Position numbers and translations under genes: made by a program. Positions 30,944 through 39,406 of a DNA stretch of 64,000 nt are shown here, piece after piece. Below the pieces are notes generated by a model, which did no database searches, was not told where the DNA came from, and saw nothing but the letters and a program-made list of their open reading frames with translations. Origin of the DNA: VAXT01 sp963774625 (GTDB lineage: Bacteria; Actinomycetota; Thermoleophilia; Gaiellales; Gaiellaceae); contig CAVZFQ010000013.1 in assembly GCA_963774625.1 (NCBI GenBank), positions 868,001-932,000 of the forward strand, read 5' to 3'. Numbering within the stretch: the first letter of the stretch is position 1; each line of letters starts with the position of its first letter.

Positions 30944-32385
30944 GACGTGCTCTCGTCTTGCTCGTGCTCCTCGCCGGCCTGGCGGCTGCGACCGGCAGCT
31001 CTGCGGAGACGAGCCGCTCGCTCGCCGGCACGTGGACCGGGAGCTTTCGACTCCCGCTCGGCACAGAAGGCGTGGGCATCGCCGTGCAGATTCGCGGCTC
31101 CAGGGCTGTCGTCGTGCTCCCGCCAGGACATTCGGCGCAGACGACGGTGCCGGCCAGGACCACCCGCGGGCGTCTCAGCTTCCGGCTGCCCGGCCGGCCG
31201 GCACCGGTCGTCTTCAGTGGCCGGCTCAACAAGAAGGCGATCGTCGGGACGGTTCGACAGGGAGCGCTGCGTGGAACGTTCCGCCTACAGCGCGGGCGGA
31301 TGCCCGATTGGGGCGCGGTCGGGATCTACACGTTCGGCGACGGGCGGGCGATGGGCGTGCTCGACACGCCGTTCTTCCCGTGGACCGCGGCCGAGTTCGA
31401 CTCCGGGGAACTGCACGCCGTCTACCCGCTGCGGCGAGGGACGTATGAGATCGGCGCCACCCTAGGCACTCGCCGGCCTTCGATCGGCATGGCGACATTC
31501 GGGCCCACCACGCTGGTCTGGCGGCGCGCCGGCGCTCCCGACCAGCGAGCGACGCGCATGCCGCTACGACAGGAGGAAGTGCGCTTCCGCAGCGCGCAGG
31601 GCGCCTGGATTGCGGGCACCCTGACGATGCCGGCTGGGGCGGGACCGCACCCCGCGGTCGCCGTCGTGCACGGCTCCGGCGCCGTGTCCAGGTCGGCGAC
31701 CGGGCCTGTCGCCTCGTTCTTCATACGGCACGGCTTCGCCGTGCTCGCCTATGACAAGCGCGGCATTCACCAGTCGGGCGGCCGGTATCCGGGCGACCTC
31801 GCCGACGAATCGACGATCGACGTCCTGGCCAGGGACGCCGAGGCTGCGGCTCGGTTCCTGGCCGCCCAGCCCCGGGTGGACGATGCGCGCGTCGGCCTCT
31901 GGGGCGTGAGCCAGGCGGGGTGGATCATGCCCCTGGCCGCGAGCCGGGAGCCGGCGATCCGCTTTCTCGTCCTGCTCGTCTCACCGCTCGAGACGCCGGG
32001 CGAGAACAGCGTGTACCAGGAGTTGACCGGCGCCGGCGCCGAGCCCCCGCGGCTGACGCCGGAGCAGATCGACGCCGAGGTGCTGCGCCGCGGGCCGAGC
32101 GGCTTCGACCCGGTGCCGGCCATCCGGTCGCTGCGGATTCCGGCGATCTGGGTCTACGGCGGGCTCGACATGCACGTCGCCACGCGCATCAGCGTCGAGC
32201 GCCTGCGCCCGATCGCAAACGAGGCCGGCCGTGACTTCTCGTGGGTCGTGCTGCCCGGAGCGAACCACAGCCTCGTCCACACGAATCAGGGGCTGAACGA
32301 GGAGGTCCCGCGCGCCGACCGTTTCGCGGCCGGGTTCCTTACGACGGTTCGCGACTGGCTGCGGGCGCGGACGATCCTGCGCTGA
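30940..32385 (+). CDS. Secreted alpha/beta hydrolase with N-terminal beta domain
   Basis: 481 residues. Signal peptide RRALVLLVLLAGLAAATGSS. Residues about 25-215 are beta-rich (LAGTWTGSFRLPLGTEGVGI) and occur before hydrolase domains of this type. Residues about 225-481 are an alpha/beta hydrolase: HPAVAVVHGSGAVSRS (oxyanion region), VGLWGVSQAGWIMPLAA (nucleophile Ser), IWVYGGLDMHVA (acid), LPGANHSLVH (His). Complete triad. Probably an esterase acting outside the membrane; substrate unknown. Coupled to padR. Its 3' end overlaps the converging MhqD-like gene by 47 bases. Confidence 0.85.
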   Translation: MRRALVLLVLLAGLAAATGSSAETSRSLAGTWTGSFRLPLGTEGVGIAVQIRGSRAVVVLPPGHSAQTTVPARTTRGRLSFRLPGRPAPVVFSGRLNKKAIVGTVRQGALRGTFRLQRGRMPDWGAVGIYTFGDGRAMGVLDTPFFPWTAAEFDSGELHAVYPLRRGTYEIGATLGTRRPSIGMATFGPTTLVWRRAGAPDQRATRMPLRQEEVRFRSAQGAWIAGTLTMPAGAGPHPAVAVVHGSGAVSRSATGPVASFFIRHGFAVLAYDKRGIHQSGGRYPGDLADESTIDVLARDAEAAARFLAAQPRVDDARVGLWGVSQAGWIMPLAASREPAIRFLVLLVSPLETPGENSVYQELTGAGAEPPRLTPEQIDAEVLRRGPSGFDPVPAIRSLRIPAIWVYGGLDMHVATRISVERLRPIANEAGRDFSWVVLPGANHSLVHTNQGLNEEVPRADRFAAGFLTTVRDWLRARTILR

Positions 32386-33004
32386 CGGCTTGCTGAACCC
32401 AGTGCCGTAGCTCGCCGAGGAAACCTGGGTCGATCGTGTGCGGAAGCGGATACTCGCGGTAGAGCACATCGGCGCCGGCCGCCTCGAGCTGCTCCTTCGC
32501 CTGCCGTCCCCATTCGACGCCGATCACGGGGTCGTAGGTTCCGTGCCCGATGGCGATCGGCGGCAGTGGACGCTCGAGGTCGAGCGTGAAGCCCTCGACG
32601 GTCGGGATGAACCCGCTCAGGGCGAGCACGCCGGCCGGGCGCGGGCGGTTTGCACCGAGTCCTAGGGCGTAGCTCATGACCGCGCCCTGGGAGAAGCCGC
32701 CGATCACCGTTCGCTCGAGCGGGACCTCGAGGCTGTCGAGCCAGGCCGAGGCGCGCTCATAGCTGCCGAGGAAGGTCTCCGGGTCCGGGAAGCCGAGCTC
32801 GCGGATGACGTACCAGTGGTGGCCGCCGGGCGGCAGCAGCAGCGGGCCGCGCGGTGTGACGCCGAGGAGCCGCCGCTCGGGGTCGAGCGCATCGAGCAGC
32901 GGGTGCAGGTCGTTCTCGTCCGTCCCGCGGCCGTGAAAGAGGACGAGCGCCCCCTCGGGCTCGCCGGCAGCGGGGCGGACCCTGGCTTCGAGCAGCTCGG
33001 TCAG
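32339..33004 (-). CDS. Carboxylesterase/phospholipase-type hydrolase (MhqD-like)
   Basis: 221 residues. ALVLFHGRGTDENDLHPLLD, GVTPRGPLLLPPGGHHWYVI, TVIGGFSQGAVMSYALGLGA (Ser in GFSQG), AIGHGTYDPVIGVEWGRQA (Asp) and YPLPHTIDPG (His) give a complete catalytic triad of the carboxylesterase 2 family. No ATG, GTG or TTG lies near the natural start; CTG at 33004 does, and it forms a CTGA overlap with the dioxygenase gene upstream. In Bacillus mhqD and mhqO are cotranscribed and remove hydroquinones/quinones; the same pairing is seen here. Confidence 0.85.
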   Translation of the reverse strand: MTELLEARVRPAAGEPEGALVLFHGRGTDENDLHPLLDALDPERRLLGVTPRGPLLLPPGGHHWYVIRELGFPDPETFLGSYERASAWLDSLEVPLERTVIGGFSQGAVMSYALGLGANRPRPAGVLALSGFIPTVEGFTLDLERPLPPIAIGHGTYDPVIGVEWGRQAKEQLEAAGADVLYREYPLPHTIDPGFLGELRHWVQQAVSAGSSAPAASREPS

Positions 33005-33927
33005 CTCTTGGCCGCCCAGGCCTCGCGCGGATTCGGCAGCGGAGTCAGGGCAGGCTCGACCTGGTCGCGGAGCTGCTCGTAGTTCGGTGGCAGGGAGAGG
33101 CGCTCGCCGAGGGTCTCGAGCGGCTCGTCGGCGGTGAAGCCCGGGCCCATGGTCGCGATCTCGAACAGCACGCCGCTCGGCTCTCGGAAGTAGATCGACT
33201 TGAAGTAGAAGCGGTCGATGACCGGTGTCGGGGAAGCGCCGGCCTCCTGCACGCGCTGCCGCCAGGCTTCGTGCTCCTCGGGCGGCGACGACCACGCAAC
33301 ATGGTGCACGGTGCCCGCGCCTGGGATGGGCGGATCGTCCGTGGCGTCGTACTCGTAGAGCGAGCCGCGCCGCTCCCCGCGGGCCTCGAACGCCGTGTCG
33401 CCGCGGCTCTCGAACCCGAGCGTCTCGTCGAGGAAGGCGCGGCTCCGATCGGGCTGCGAGGAGTAAGCGCGAACGCCGTGGAAGCCCTGAAGCGCGAGCT
33501 CGGACGGGATCTCCGGGCTCTCGGCGATGAGCGGGTCGTCCGAAGTCTCCGCGACGACGAGCTCGAGCCCGAGTCCTTCCGGGTCGGTGAAGGTGAGGCC
33601 GTTGTCTGTCCGCGACACCTCGGTGCCCTCGGCGCGGAGACGGGTCTCCCAGAAGTCCACTGCCTCGTCGGAGGCGACGCGCCAGATGACGCGGTGCACC
33701 ATTCCCTCGCCGGCCTGGCCGCGCCGTGCTCCCGGGTACTCGAAGAACGTGATGTCGGAGCCGGGCGAGCCCTTCTCGTCGGCATAGAAGAGGTGGTAGA
33801 CGGTCGGGTCGTCCTGGTTGACCGTCTTCTTGACGAGGCGCAACCCGAGGACGCGTGCGTAGAAGTCGACGTTGCCGGGGGCGTCGCCAGTGATCGCGGT
33901 GATGTGGTGGATGCCTTCGAGGCGCAT
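33001..33927 (-). CDS. Ring-cleaving dioxygenase, two VOC modules (MhqO/LinE-like)
   Basis: 308 residues from ATG 33927 (RLEGIHHITAITGDAPGNVD) with a good ribosome site (GAGAGGGA). Two VOC halves: GIHHITAITGDAPGNVDFYA to GLELVV, and GFHGVRAYSSQPDRSRAFLD to SGVLFEIATMGPGFTADEPL. The pattern TVNQDDPTVYHLFYADEKGS and FFEYPGARRG is characteristic of the MhqO/MhqA extradiol dioxygenases, which open hydroquinone-type rings with Fe(II). Predicted metal ligands are His in GIHHIT, His in TVHHVAW and Glu in VLFEIAT. The downstream hydrolase overlaps by CTGA. Confidence 0.9.
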   Translation of the reverse strand: MRLEGIHHITAITGDAPGNVDFYARVLGLRLVKKTVNQDDPTVYHLFYADEKGSPGSDITFFEYPGARRGQAGEGMVHRVIWRVASDEAVDFWETRLRAEGTEVSRTDNGLTFTDPEGLGLELVVAETSDDPLIAESPEIPSELALQGFHGVRAYSSQPDRSRAFLDETLGFESRGDTAFEARGERRGSLYEYDATDDPPIPGAGTVHHVAWSSPPEEHEAWRQRVQEAGASPTPVIDRFYFKSIYFREPSGVLFEIATMGPGFTADEPLETLGERLSLPPNYEQLRDQVEPALTPLPNPREAWAAKS

Positions 33928-34002
33928 GCGGTTCCCTCTCATCGAGATTTCAGACCGAGTTCCTAGGGTACTTTCGTATCACGGCCCTGGAGGCTCAACC
34001 AG

Positions 34003-34031
34003 CCATGTCCGGTGCCTGGCACCGGACATGG
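34003..34031. repeat. Palindromic repeat, copy 2
   Basis: Perfect palindrome: CCATGTCCGGTGCC, a central T, then the inverted arm. Matches 17844-17872 at 25 of 29 bases. It sits between the divergent dioxygenase and LysE genes, 13 bases before the LysE start. Confidence 0.7.
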
Positions 34032-34044
34032 GCAAAATGGCCGC

Positions 34045-34659
34045 ATGCCGGATGCGGACTCTCTGTGGCTGTTCTCGCTGGCCGCGCTTGCGCTGCTGCT
34101 CGTTCCTGGTCCCGCGGTGCTCTACATCGTGGCGCAGAGCGTCGACCACGGTCGCCTCGCCGGGCTCGTGTCGGTGGCGGGTGTTCATCTCGGAACGCTC
34201 GTGCACACCGTCGCGGCCGCGGTCGGCCTCTCGGCGCTGATCGTCTCCTCGGCGCTTGCCTTCAGCGTCGTCAAGTACGCGGGGGCGGCGTATCTCATCT
34301 ATCTCGGGATCCGGCGGCTGCTCGATCGGGACTCGCCTGCACGCGTGGTCGTCAGCAGCCGGCCGCTCGCTCAGCTCTTCTGGCGAGGGGCGATCGTCAA
34401 TGTCCTGAACCCGAAGACGGCGCTCTTCTTCTTCGCGTTCGTGCCGCAGTTCGTCGACCCGGAGCGGGCGGTCTGGTCGCAGGTGGCCGTGTTCGGGCTC
34501 GTGTTCATGGCTCTCGGCTTCATGAGTGACGGCCTCTACGCCCTGACCGCGGGGACGTTCGGGAGGTGGCTCCGGCGCCGGCCCGCGGTCCTGCGCTACG
34601 GGTCGGGCTCCGTGTACGTGGGTCTAGGTGCGCTCACGGCGCTTTCCAAGCGTGCCTGA
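34045..34659 (+). CDS. LysE/RhtB family amino-acid or metabolite exporter
   Basis: 204 residues, six predicted helices. Typical segments: LALLLVPGPAVLYIVAQSVD (N-terminal PGP motif), HLGTLVHTVAAAVGLSALIV, VKYAGAAYLIYLGIRRLL, FWRGAIVNVLNPKTALFFFA (NPK signature). The ATG at 34045 is chosen; the longer frame would begin inside the palindromic repeat. Substrate unknown. Divergent from the MhqO/MhqD-like pair. Confidence 0.9.
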   Translation: MPDADSLWLFSLAALALLLVPGPAVLYIVAQSVDHGRLAGLVSVAGVHLGTLVHTVAAAVGLSALIVSSALAFSVVKYAGAAYLIYLGIRRLLDRDSPARVVVSSRPLAQLFWRGAIVNVLNPKTALFFFAFVPQFVDPERAVWSQVAVFGLVFMALGFMSDGLYALTAGTFGRWLRRRPAVLRYGSGSVYVGLGALTALSKRA

Positions 34660-34753
34660 AGTTGACGTGTCCCCGAAGACGCGGCACCATGCCCTCCCGT
34701 GACGCCGAGGGTTGGCGGCGCATCCGGTTCAAACGTCTGAGGGGAGAGTCTCG

Positions 34754-37528
34754 ATGAGTTACGTCCGCGCGCGCCTTGCGCTCACCGGTGTGTGTATCGG
34801 AGCGCTGCTAGCGCTCGCAGGCACGGCCGCCGGAGCGTTCCCGAACGGTCCTTCGCCGAATCTCGTCATCAGCCAGATCTACGGTGGCGGCGGGAACTCG
34901 GGTGCGACCTTCACGCACGACTACATCGAGATCTTCAACCGCAGCTCCGTTTCGGTCTCCCTCGACGGCAAGTCGCTGCAGTACGCGAGCGCGGCAGGCA
35001 CCGGCAACTTCGGTGCGAACTCGGGACAGCTGACGGAGCTCTCCGGCACGCTCGCGCCTGGGCAGTACCTCCTCGTTCGTGAAGCGAGCACCGCGGCTGT
35101 GGGAGCTCCCCTGCCGACGCCCTACCTCGACGATCCGACCCCGATCAACATGTCCGGGACGGCTGGAAAGGTCGCGCTCGCCAACGGCACGAGCACCCTT
35201 GGGTGCAACACCGCCGCTACGTGTGCCGCAAACGGAAACGACACCCGGATCATCGACCTCATCGGGTACGGAGGGACGGCGAACTACTTCGAAGGCGCCG
35301 CGCCGGCGCCGGCGCCGTCGAACACCTCCGCGGATTTCCGCAACGACGGCGGCTGCCAGGACAACGACTCGAACGGAACCGACTTCACGGCAGCCGGGGC
35401 CAACCCGCGCACCTCGGACTCGCCGCGTCATTTCTGCTCGACCGACCAGTCGCCCTTCGTCGCCGCGACCACTCCCCCGAACGGCGCGACCGAGGTACCT
35501 ACCAACACGAACATCACCGTCACCTTCAGCGAGCCGGTGACCGCCGCTCCCGGCGCGTTCGCGCTCGCGTGCACCACCAGCGGCGCCGTGGCGCTGACGG
35601 TGACGCCCGAGGGCGTCTCGACGTCCTACGTCCTCGACCCGCAGAGCGATCTTCAGCGCAACGAGACGTGCACGGTGACCGTCGAGGCCGATGCTGTCAC
35701 GGACACAGACGAGGTCGACCCGCCGGACCACATGGCGGGGGACCACGCGTTCAGCTTCAGCACGACAGGGCTCACACTCCGCATCCACGACATCCAGGAC
35801 CACGCCCATCTATCGCCATACGACGGCAGCCTCGTCTCCCAGGTCCCGGGGGTTGTCACCGCTGTCGCCCCGTCCGGCTTCTACATGCAGGACCCGGCGC
35901 CGGACGCCGACCTGCGCTCGTCCGAGGGCATCTTCGTCTTCGGGACGACGGCCGTCGTCCCGGGAACCGCCGTGCAGGTGAGCGGCCGCGTCCAGGAGTT
36001 CCGGGCCGGCTGCTTCCCGTCCTGCCCGCCGACCGCTAGCGGTTTCGACAACCTGACGATCACCGAGATCGTCACGCCCACGGTCGTCTCCACAGGCGCC
36101 GTGCCGGCGATCCCGGCGACCGTCATCGGGCTGGGCGGCCGAGTGCCGCCGACGATCGAGATCGAGAACGACTCCGCCGGCAACGTCGAGACGAGCAACA
36201 CATTTGACCCGTCCGAGGACGGCATCGACTTCTACGAGAGCCTCGAGGGCATGCTCGTCCAGGTCAACAACGCCGTCGCGGTGGGGCCGACGAACGGTTT
36301 CGGTGAGATTCCCGTCCTGAGCGACAACGGCTCGTACGCGAGCGTGAGGACCGGGCGCGGAGGCATCGTCATCCGGGCGAACGACTTCAACCCCGAGCGG
36401 ATGATCCTCGACGACGTCATCAGGCCGACGCCTCTCGTCGACGTTCGCGACGGTTTCACCACTCCGGTGCAGGCGGTCGTCGACTACGGCTTCGGGAACT
36501 TCAAGTTCCTCGTCCTGAACGAGCTGACGCCGGCCGACGGCGGGCTGACGCGGGAAGTGACCGAACCGCAGCGCAAGAACGAGCTCGCGGTGGCGACCTT
36601 CAACGTCGAGAACCTCGACCCGACCGATTCGCCCGCGAAGTTCGCTGCCCTGGCGCGGCTCATGGTGCACAACATGCGCTCGCCCGACCTCATCGCGATC
36701 GAAGAGGTTCAGGACAACACCGGGCCGGCGCCGGATCCGTCGACCGATGCCAGCCTGACCTGGCAGATGCTGATCGCGGCGATCGAGGCCCAGGGCGGTC
36801 CCACCTACGACTATCGCCAGATCAACCCGCTCTTCAACCAGGACGGGGGCGAGCCCGGCGGCAACATCCGGCAGGGCTTCCTCTTCCGCACCGACCGCGG
36901 GTTGTCGTTCGTCGACCGGCCCGGCGCGACGGCCGTGACGCCGAACGAAGTCGTGGACACGCACCACGGCGCTGAGCTGCTCTACAGCCCGGGGCGGATC
37001 GACCCGGCGAATTCGGCGTTCACGAACAGCCGGAAGCCCCTCGCAGGCGAGTTCCGCTGGGGCGGGCGCACGATCTTCGCCATCGCCAACCACTTCAACT
37101 CCAAGGGCGGGGACGACCCGCTCTTCGGGCGCTTCCAGCCGCCGATCCGGTCCAGCGAGGTGCAGCGGCACCAGCAGGCGGCGATCGTGAACGCGTTCGT
37201 CGACGATCTGCTGGACGCAGACCGACACGCCAGGGTCGTCGTGCTCGGCGACATCAACGACTTCCAGTTCTCAGAGACCGTGTCGATCCTCAAGGGCGGC
37301 GCGCTCGTCAACCTCATCGACACGCTGCCGACGTCAGAGCAGTACTCCTACGTCTTCGACGGCAACTCGCAGGTGCTGGACCAGATCCTCGCGAGCTTCC
37401 AGCTTTATCGCGCCTTCCGGTCGTACGACTCGGTGCACGTGAACTCGGAGTTCCACGACCAGGATTCGGATCACGAGCCGCAGGTCGCCCAATTCAACAT
37501 CGGAGGGGCCGACGAGGACGATGATTAA
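34754..37528 (+). CDS. Large secreted nuclease/phosphatase with lamin-tail domain
   Basis: 924 residues. Signal peptide ARLALTGVCIGALLALAGTA. Residues about 35-180: lamin-tail domain (LVISQIYGGGGNSGATFTHD, YIEIFNRSSVSVSLDGKSLQ). About 230-330: Big_5-type immunoglobulin-like domain (PPNGATEVPTNTNITVTFSE). About 335-520: OB-like beta region often found in secreted nucleases. About 590-915: endonuclease/exonuclease/phosphatase domain (LAVATFNVENLDP, IAIEEVQDNTG, FAIANHFNSKGGDD, VVVLGDINDFQFSE, HEPQVAQF) with metal and catalytic residues. Similar proteins are extracellular DNases that scavenge nucleic acids. No sorting signal is seen at the acidic C-terminus. Confidence 0.9.
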   Translation: MSYVRARLALTGVCIGALLALAGTAAGAFPNGPSPNLVISQIYGGGGNSGATFTHDYIEIFNRSSVSVSLDGKSLQYASAAGTGNFGANSGQLTELSGTLAPGQYLLVREASTAAVGAPLPTPYLDDPTPINMSGTAGKVALANGTSTLGCNTAATCAANGNDTRIIDLIGYGGTANYFEGAAPAPAPSNTSADFRNDGGCQDNDSNGTDFTAAGANPRTSDSPRHFCSTDQSPFVAATTPPNGATEVPTNTNITVTFSEPVTAAPGAFALACTTSGAVALTVTPEGVSTSYVLDPQSDLQRNETCTVTVEADAVTDTDEVDPPDHMAGDHAFSFSTTGLTLRIHDIQDHAHLSPYDGSLVSQVPGVVTAVAPSGFYMQDPAPDADLRSSEGIFVFGTTAVVPGTAVQVSGRVQEFRAGCFPSCPPTASGFDNLTITEIVTPTVVSTGAVPAIPATVIGLGGRVPPTIEIENDSAGNVETSNTFDPSEDGIDFYESLEGMLVQVNNAVAVGPTNGFGEIPVLSDNGSYASVRTGRGGIVIRANDFNPERMILDDVIRPTPLVDVRDGFTTPVQAVVDYGFGNFKFLVLNELTPADGGLTREVTEPQRKNELAVATFNVENLDPTDSPAKFAALARLMVHNMRSPDLIAIEEVQDNTGPAPDPSTDASLTWQMLIAAIEAQGGPTYDYRQINPLFNQDGGEPGGNIRQGFLFRTDRGLSFVDRPGATAVTPNEVVDTHHGAELLYSPGRIDPANSAFTNSRKPLAGEFRWGGRTIFAIANHFNSKGGDDPLFGRFQPPIRSSEVQRHQQAAIVNAFVDDLLDADRHARVVVLGDINDFQFSETVSILKGGALVNLIDTLPTSEQYSYVFDGNSQVLDQILASFQLYRAFRSYDSVHVNSEFHDQDSDHEPQVAQFNIGGADEDDD

Positions 37529-37546
37529 GTAGTTATCGTCAGCACC

Positions 37547-38032
37547 GTGGGCGTTCTGCCACGGCCTGTCGAAGAACTGCTCGAGACGGCGCTCGTCAGC
37601 GAGCTGACGGTCGTCGACGGCTCCGGGCTGCCTGTGACGCACCCGCTGATCCCGCTCTACGACGGCGAGGTGATCTACCTCACCTCGAGCATCCTCTTCT
37701 CGAAGAAGCTCGAGCACATCAAGGCGAATCCGAAGGTCTCGATCTCGATCAGCGACCCGGTTGCGGTGGACGTCGAGCCGTTCCGGCGCGCGACGATCCA
37801 GGGCGACGCGACCGTCGACGACGCGGACCTCCATGCGGGCTGGGAGCGCGTGCTCCCGCTCTGGCGCCAGAAGGAGCCCGCGATCGACATGTTCCTCGGG
37901 AAGCGCGTCGCGCTGCCGCTCTTCTTCGAGCGCGGAGTGATCGAGGTGCGGCCGACTAGGGCGTTTCTGTGGCCAGACGGAGCGACCGACCGGCCGCCGC
38001 AGGTCTTCGATGTGGCGAAGGCGATGGCGTGA
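37547..38032 (+). CDS. FMN-binding split-barrel (pyridoxamine phosphate oxidase-like) protein
   Basis: 161 residues from GTG 37547. Split-barrel pattern: ETALVSELTVVDGSGLPVTH, PLIPLYDGEVIYLTSSILFS, KLEHIKANPKVSISISDP, FRRATIQGDATVDDADLHAG, then WLWPDG-like end. Members bind FMN or F420 and reduce or oxidise small molecules. Its stop codon overlaps the start of the UbiA fusion gene (GTGA 38029-38032), whose first domain has the same fold, so the two may form a heteromer or act in one pathway. Confidence 0.82.
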   Translation: MGVLPRPVEELLETALVSELTVVDGSGLPVTHPLIPLYDGEVIYLTSSILFSKKLEHIKANPKVSISISDPVAVDVEPFRRATIQGDATVDDADLHAGWERVLPLWRQKEPAIDMFLGKRVALPLFFERGVIEVRPTRAFLWPDGATDRPPQVFDVAKAMA

Positions 38033-39402
38033 AGCCGACTCCCGAGCTGATCGCCGGCCTGGAGAGCCGCTTCGAGCATGCGGTGATCGCGTTCGTCGAC
38101 GACGACGGATACCCGCTGTCTGTCGCGACGGAGTTCCGTGCCGATCCCGACCGCGGGGTCGTGGTCCTGAACGCGGTCGCCGGCGAGGAAGTGCAGCCGC
38201 CCGAGGGCGAGCGCGTGAACGTCGTCTTCAGCCACATCCGGCCGCAGCCCGGGATCGGCTACGACGAGCGGCGCTACGTCTCGCTCTGGGGGCCGCTGCG
38301 CATGGTGGACGGCGGGCTCGAGCTGTCGCCCGACCGGGCGGAGGGGTGGGACGAGCAGGAGATGTCGTTCTTCGAGCTCTCCGAGCGCGGCGTCCCACAG
38401 GCCCGGAGGTACCTCGACCGGCTCTCGGAGGACACGGGCCGCGAGGTTCGTCCGCGACTGTCGTTCGGCTGGCTCTTCCTGCGCGCGACGAGGCTCCCGT
38501 TCCTCACGGCGACGTTCGTCCCGGTGCTGCTCGGGATCGCCGTTGCAGCCTGGGTAAACGGGTTCAACTGGTGGCTCGCGCTGCTGACCGTCATCGGCGG
38601 GGCGTGCATCCACCTCGGCCTCAACGTCGCCAACGACGTGTTCGACACGCAGAGTGGGGCCGACGAGGCGAACGTCAATCCCACGCAGTTCAGCGGCGGC
38701 TCGCGCGTGATCCTCTACGGCCTGGTCTCGATGCGCCAGATGGCGCTGCTCTCGCTCGCGTTCTACGCCGTCGGCATCGGGATCGGCGTCTTCCTGGCCG
38801 CGAAGAGCGGCTGGGGCCTGTTGTGGATCGGCGTCGCCGGCGCGTTGATCAGCCTCTTCTATACGGCGCCGCCGCTCAAGCTCGTGCATCGCGGCCTCGG
38901 CGAGGTCTGCGTGGCGCTCGGCTTCGGGCCGATCATGGCCCTCGGGGCCTACTACGTGCAGACCGGGGCGTACGACCTCGAGCCGCTGCTGGCTTCGATT
39001 CCCGTCGGGATCCTGATCGCGCTGATCCTGTACCTGAACGAGGTGCCGGACCGGCCGGCGGACGCGAGGGCCGGCAAGCGGACGCTGCCCGTACGGTTCT
39101 CGAAGGAGGCCGTCATCAATGGCTACGTCGGAGCAGTCGCCGTCACCTTCGGGCTGATCGCCGTCTTCGCGATCACCGGCCTGCTCGTGCGGCCGACGAT
39201 CATCGCGCTCGCCGCCGCTCCGCTCGCCCTGCCGGTGATCCGGGCGCTGCGGGAGTCGTATGAGCAGCCCTACGCGCTCATGCCTGCCATGGCGAAGAAC
39301 ATCCAGCTGCACCTGTTCACCGGGCTGCTTCTCATCGTCGGCTACGTGATCGCGATCGTCGCCGACGGCGTGTTCGACGATCCGCCGTCCTTCCTGACCT
39401 AG
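38029..39402 (+). CDS. Split-barrel domain fused to UbiA/MenA-type prenyltransferase
   Basis: 457 residues from GTG 38029. Residues about 1-130 are a second FMN split-barrel-like domain (LESRFEHAVIAFVDDDGYPL, SHIRPQPGIGYDERRYVSLW). Residues about 155-457 are a UbiA-family membrane prenyltransferase with eight or nine helices; the prenyl-diphosphate Mg sites are HLGLNVANDVFDTQSGAD (NDxxD form) and ILYLNEVPDRPADARAGKRT (second Asp-rich motif). It resembles MenA (dihydroxynaphthoate octaprenyltransferase) more than UbiA or haem O synthase. The fusion suggests a flavin or cofactor step linked to prenylquinone formation; that is inference. Confidence 0.85.
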   Translation: MKPTPELIAGLESRFEHAVIAFVDDDGYPLSVATEFRADPDRGVVVLNAVAGEEVQPPEGERVNVVFSHIRPQPGIGYDERRYVSLWGPLRMVDGGLELSPDRAEGWDEQEMSFFELSERGVPQARRYLDRLSEDTGREVRPRLSFGWLFLRATRLPFLTATFVPVLLGIAVAAWVNGFNWWLALLTVIGGACIHLGLNVANDVFDTQSGADEANVNPTQFSGGSRVILYGLVSMRQMALLSLAFYAVGIGIGVFLAAKSGWGLLWIGVAGALISLFYTAPPLKLVHRGLGEVCVALGFGPIMALGAYYVQTGAYDLEPLLASIPVGILIALILYLNEVPDRPADARAGKRTLPVRFSKEAVINGYVGAVAVTFGLIAVFAITGLLVRPTIIALAAAPLALPVIRALRESYEQPYALMPAMAKNIQLHLFTGLLLIVGYVIAIVADGVFDDPPSFLT

Positions 39403-39406
39403 GCCA

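Noticed and set aside
35810..37228. 472-codon minus-strand open frame opposite the secreted nuclease
   Set aside because: Val/Arg/Asp-rich shadow without motifs; it overlaps the catalytic domain of the nuclease.
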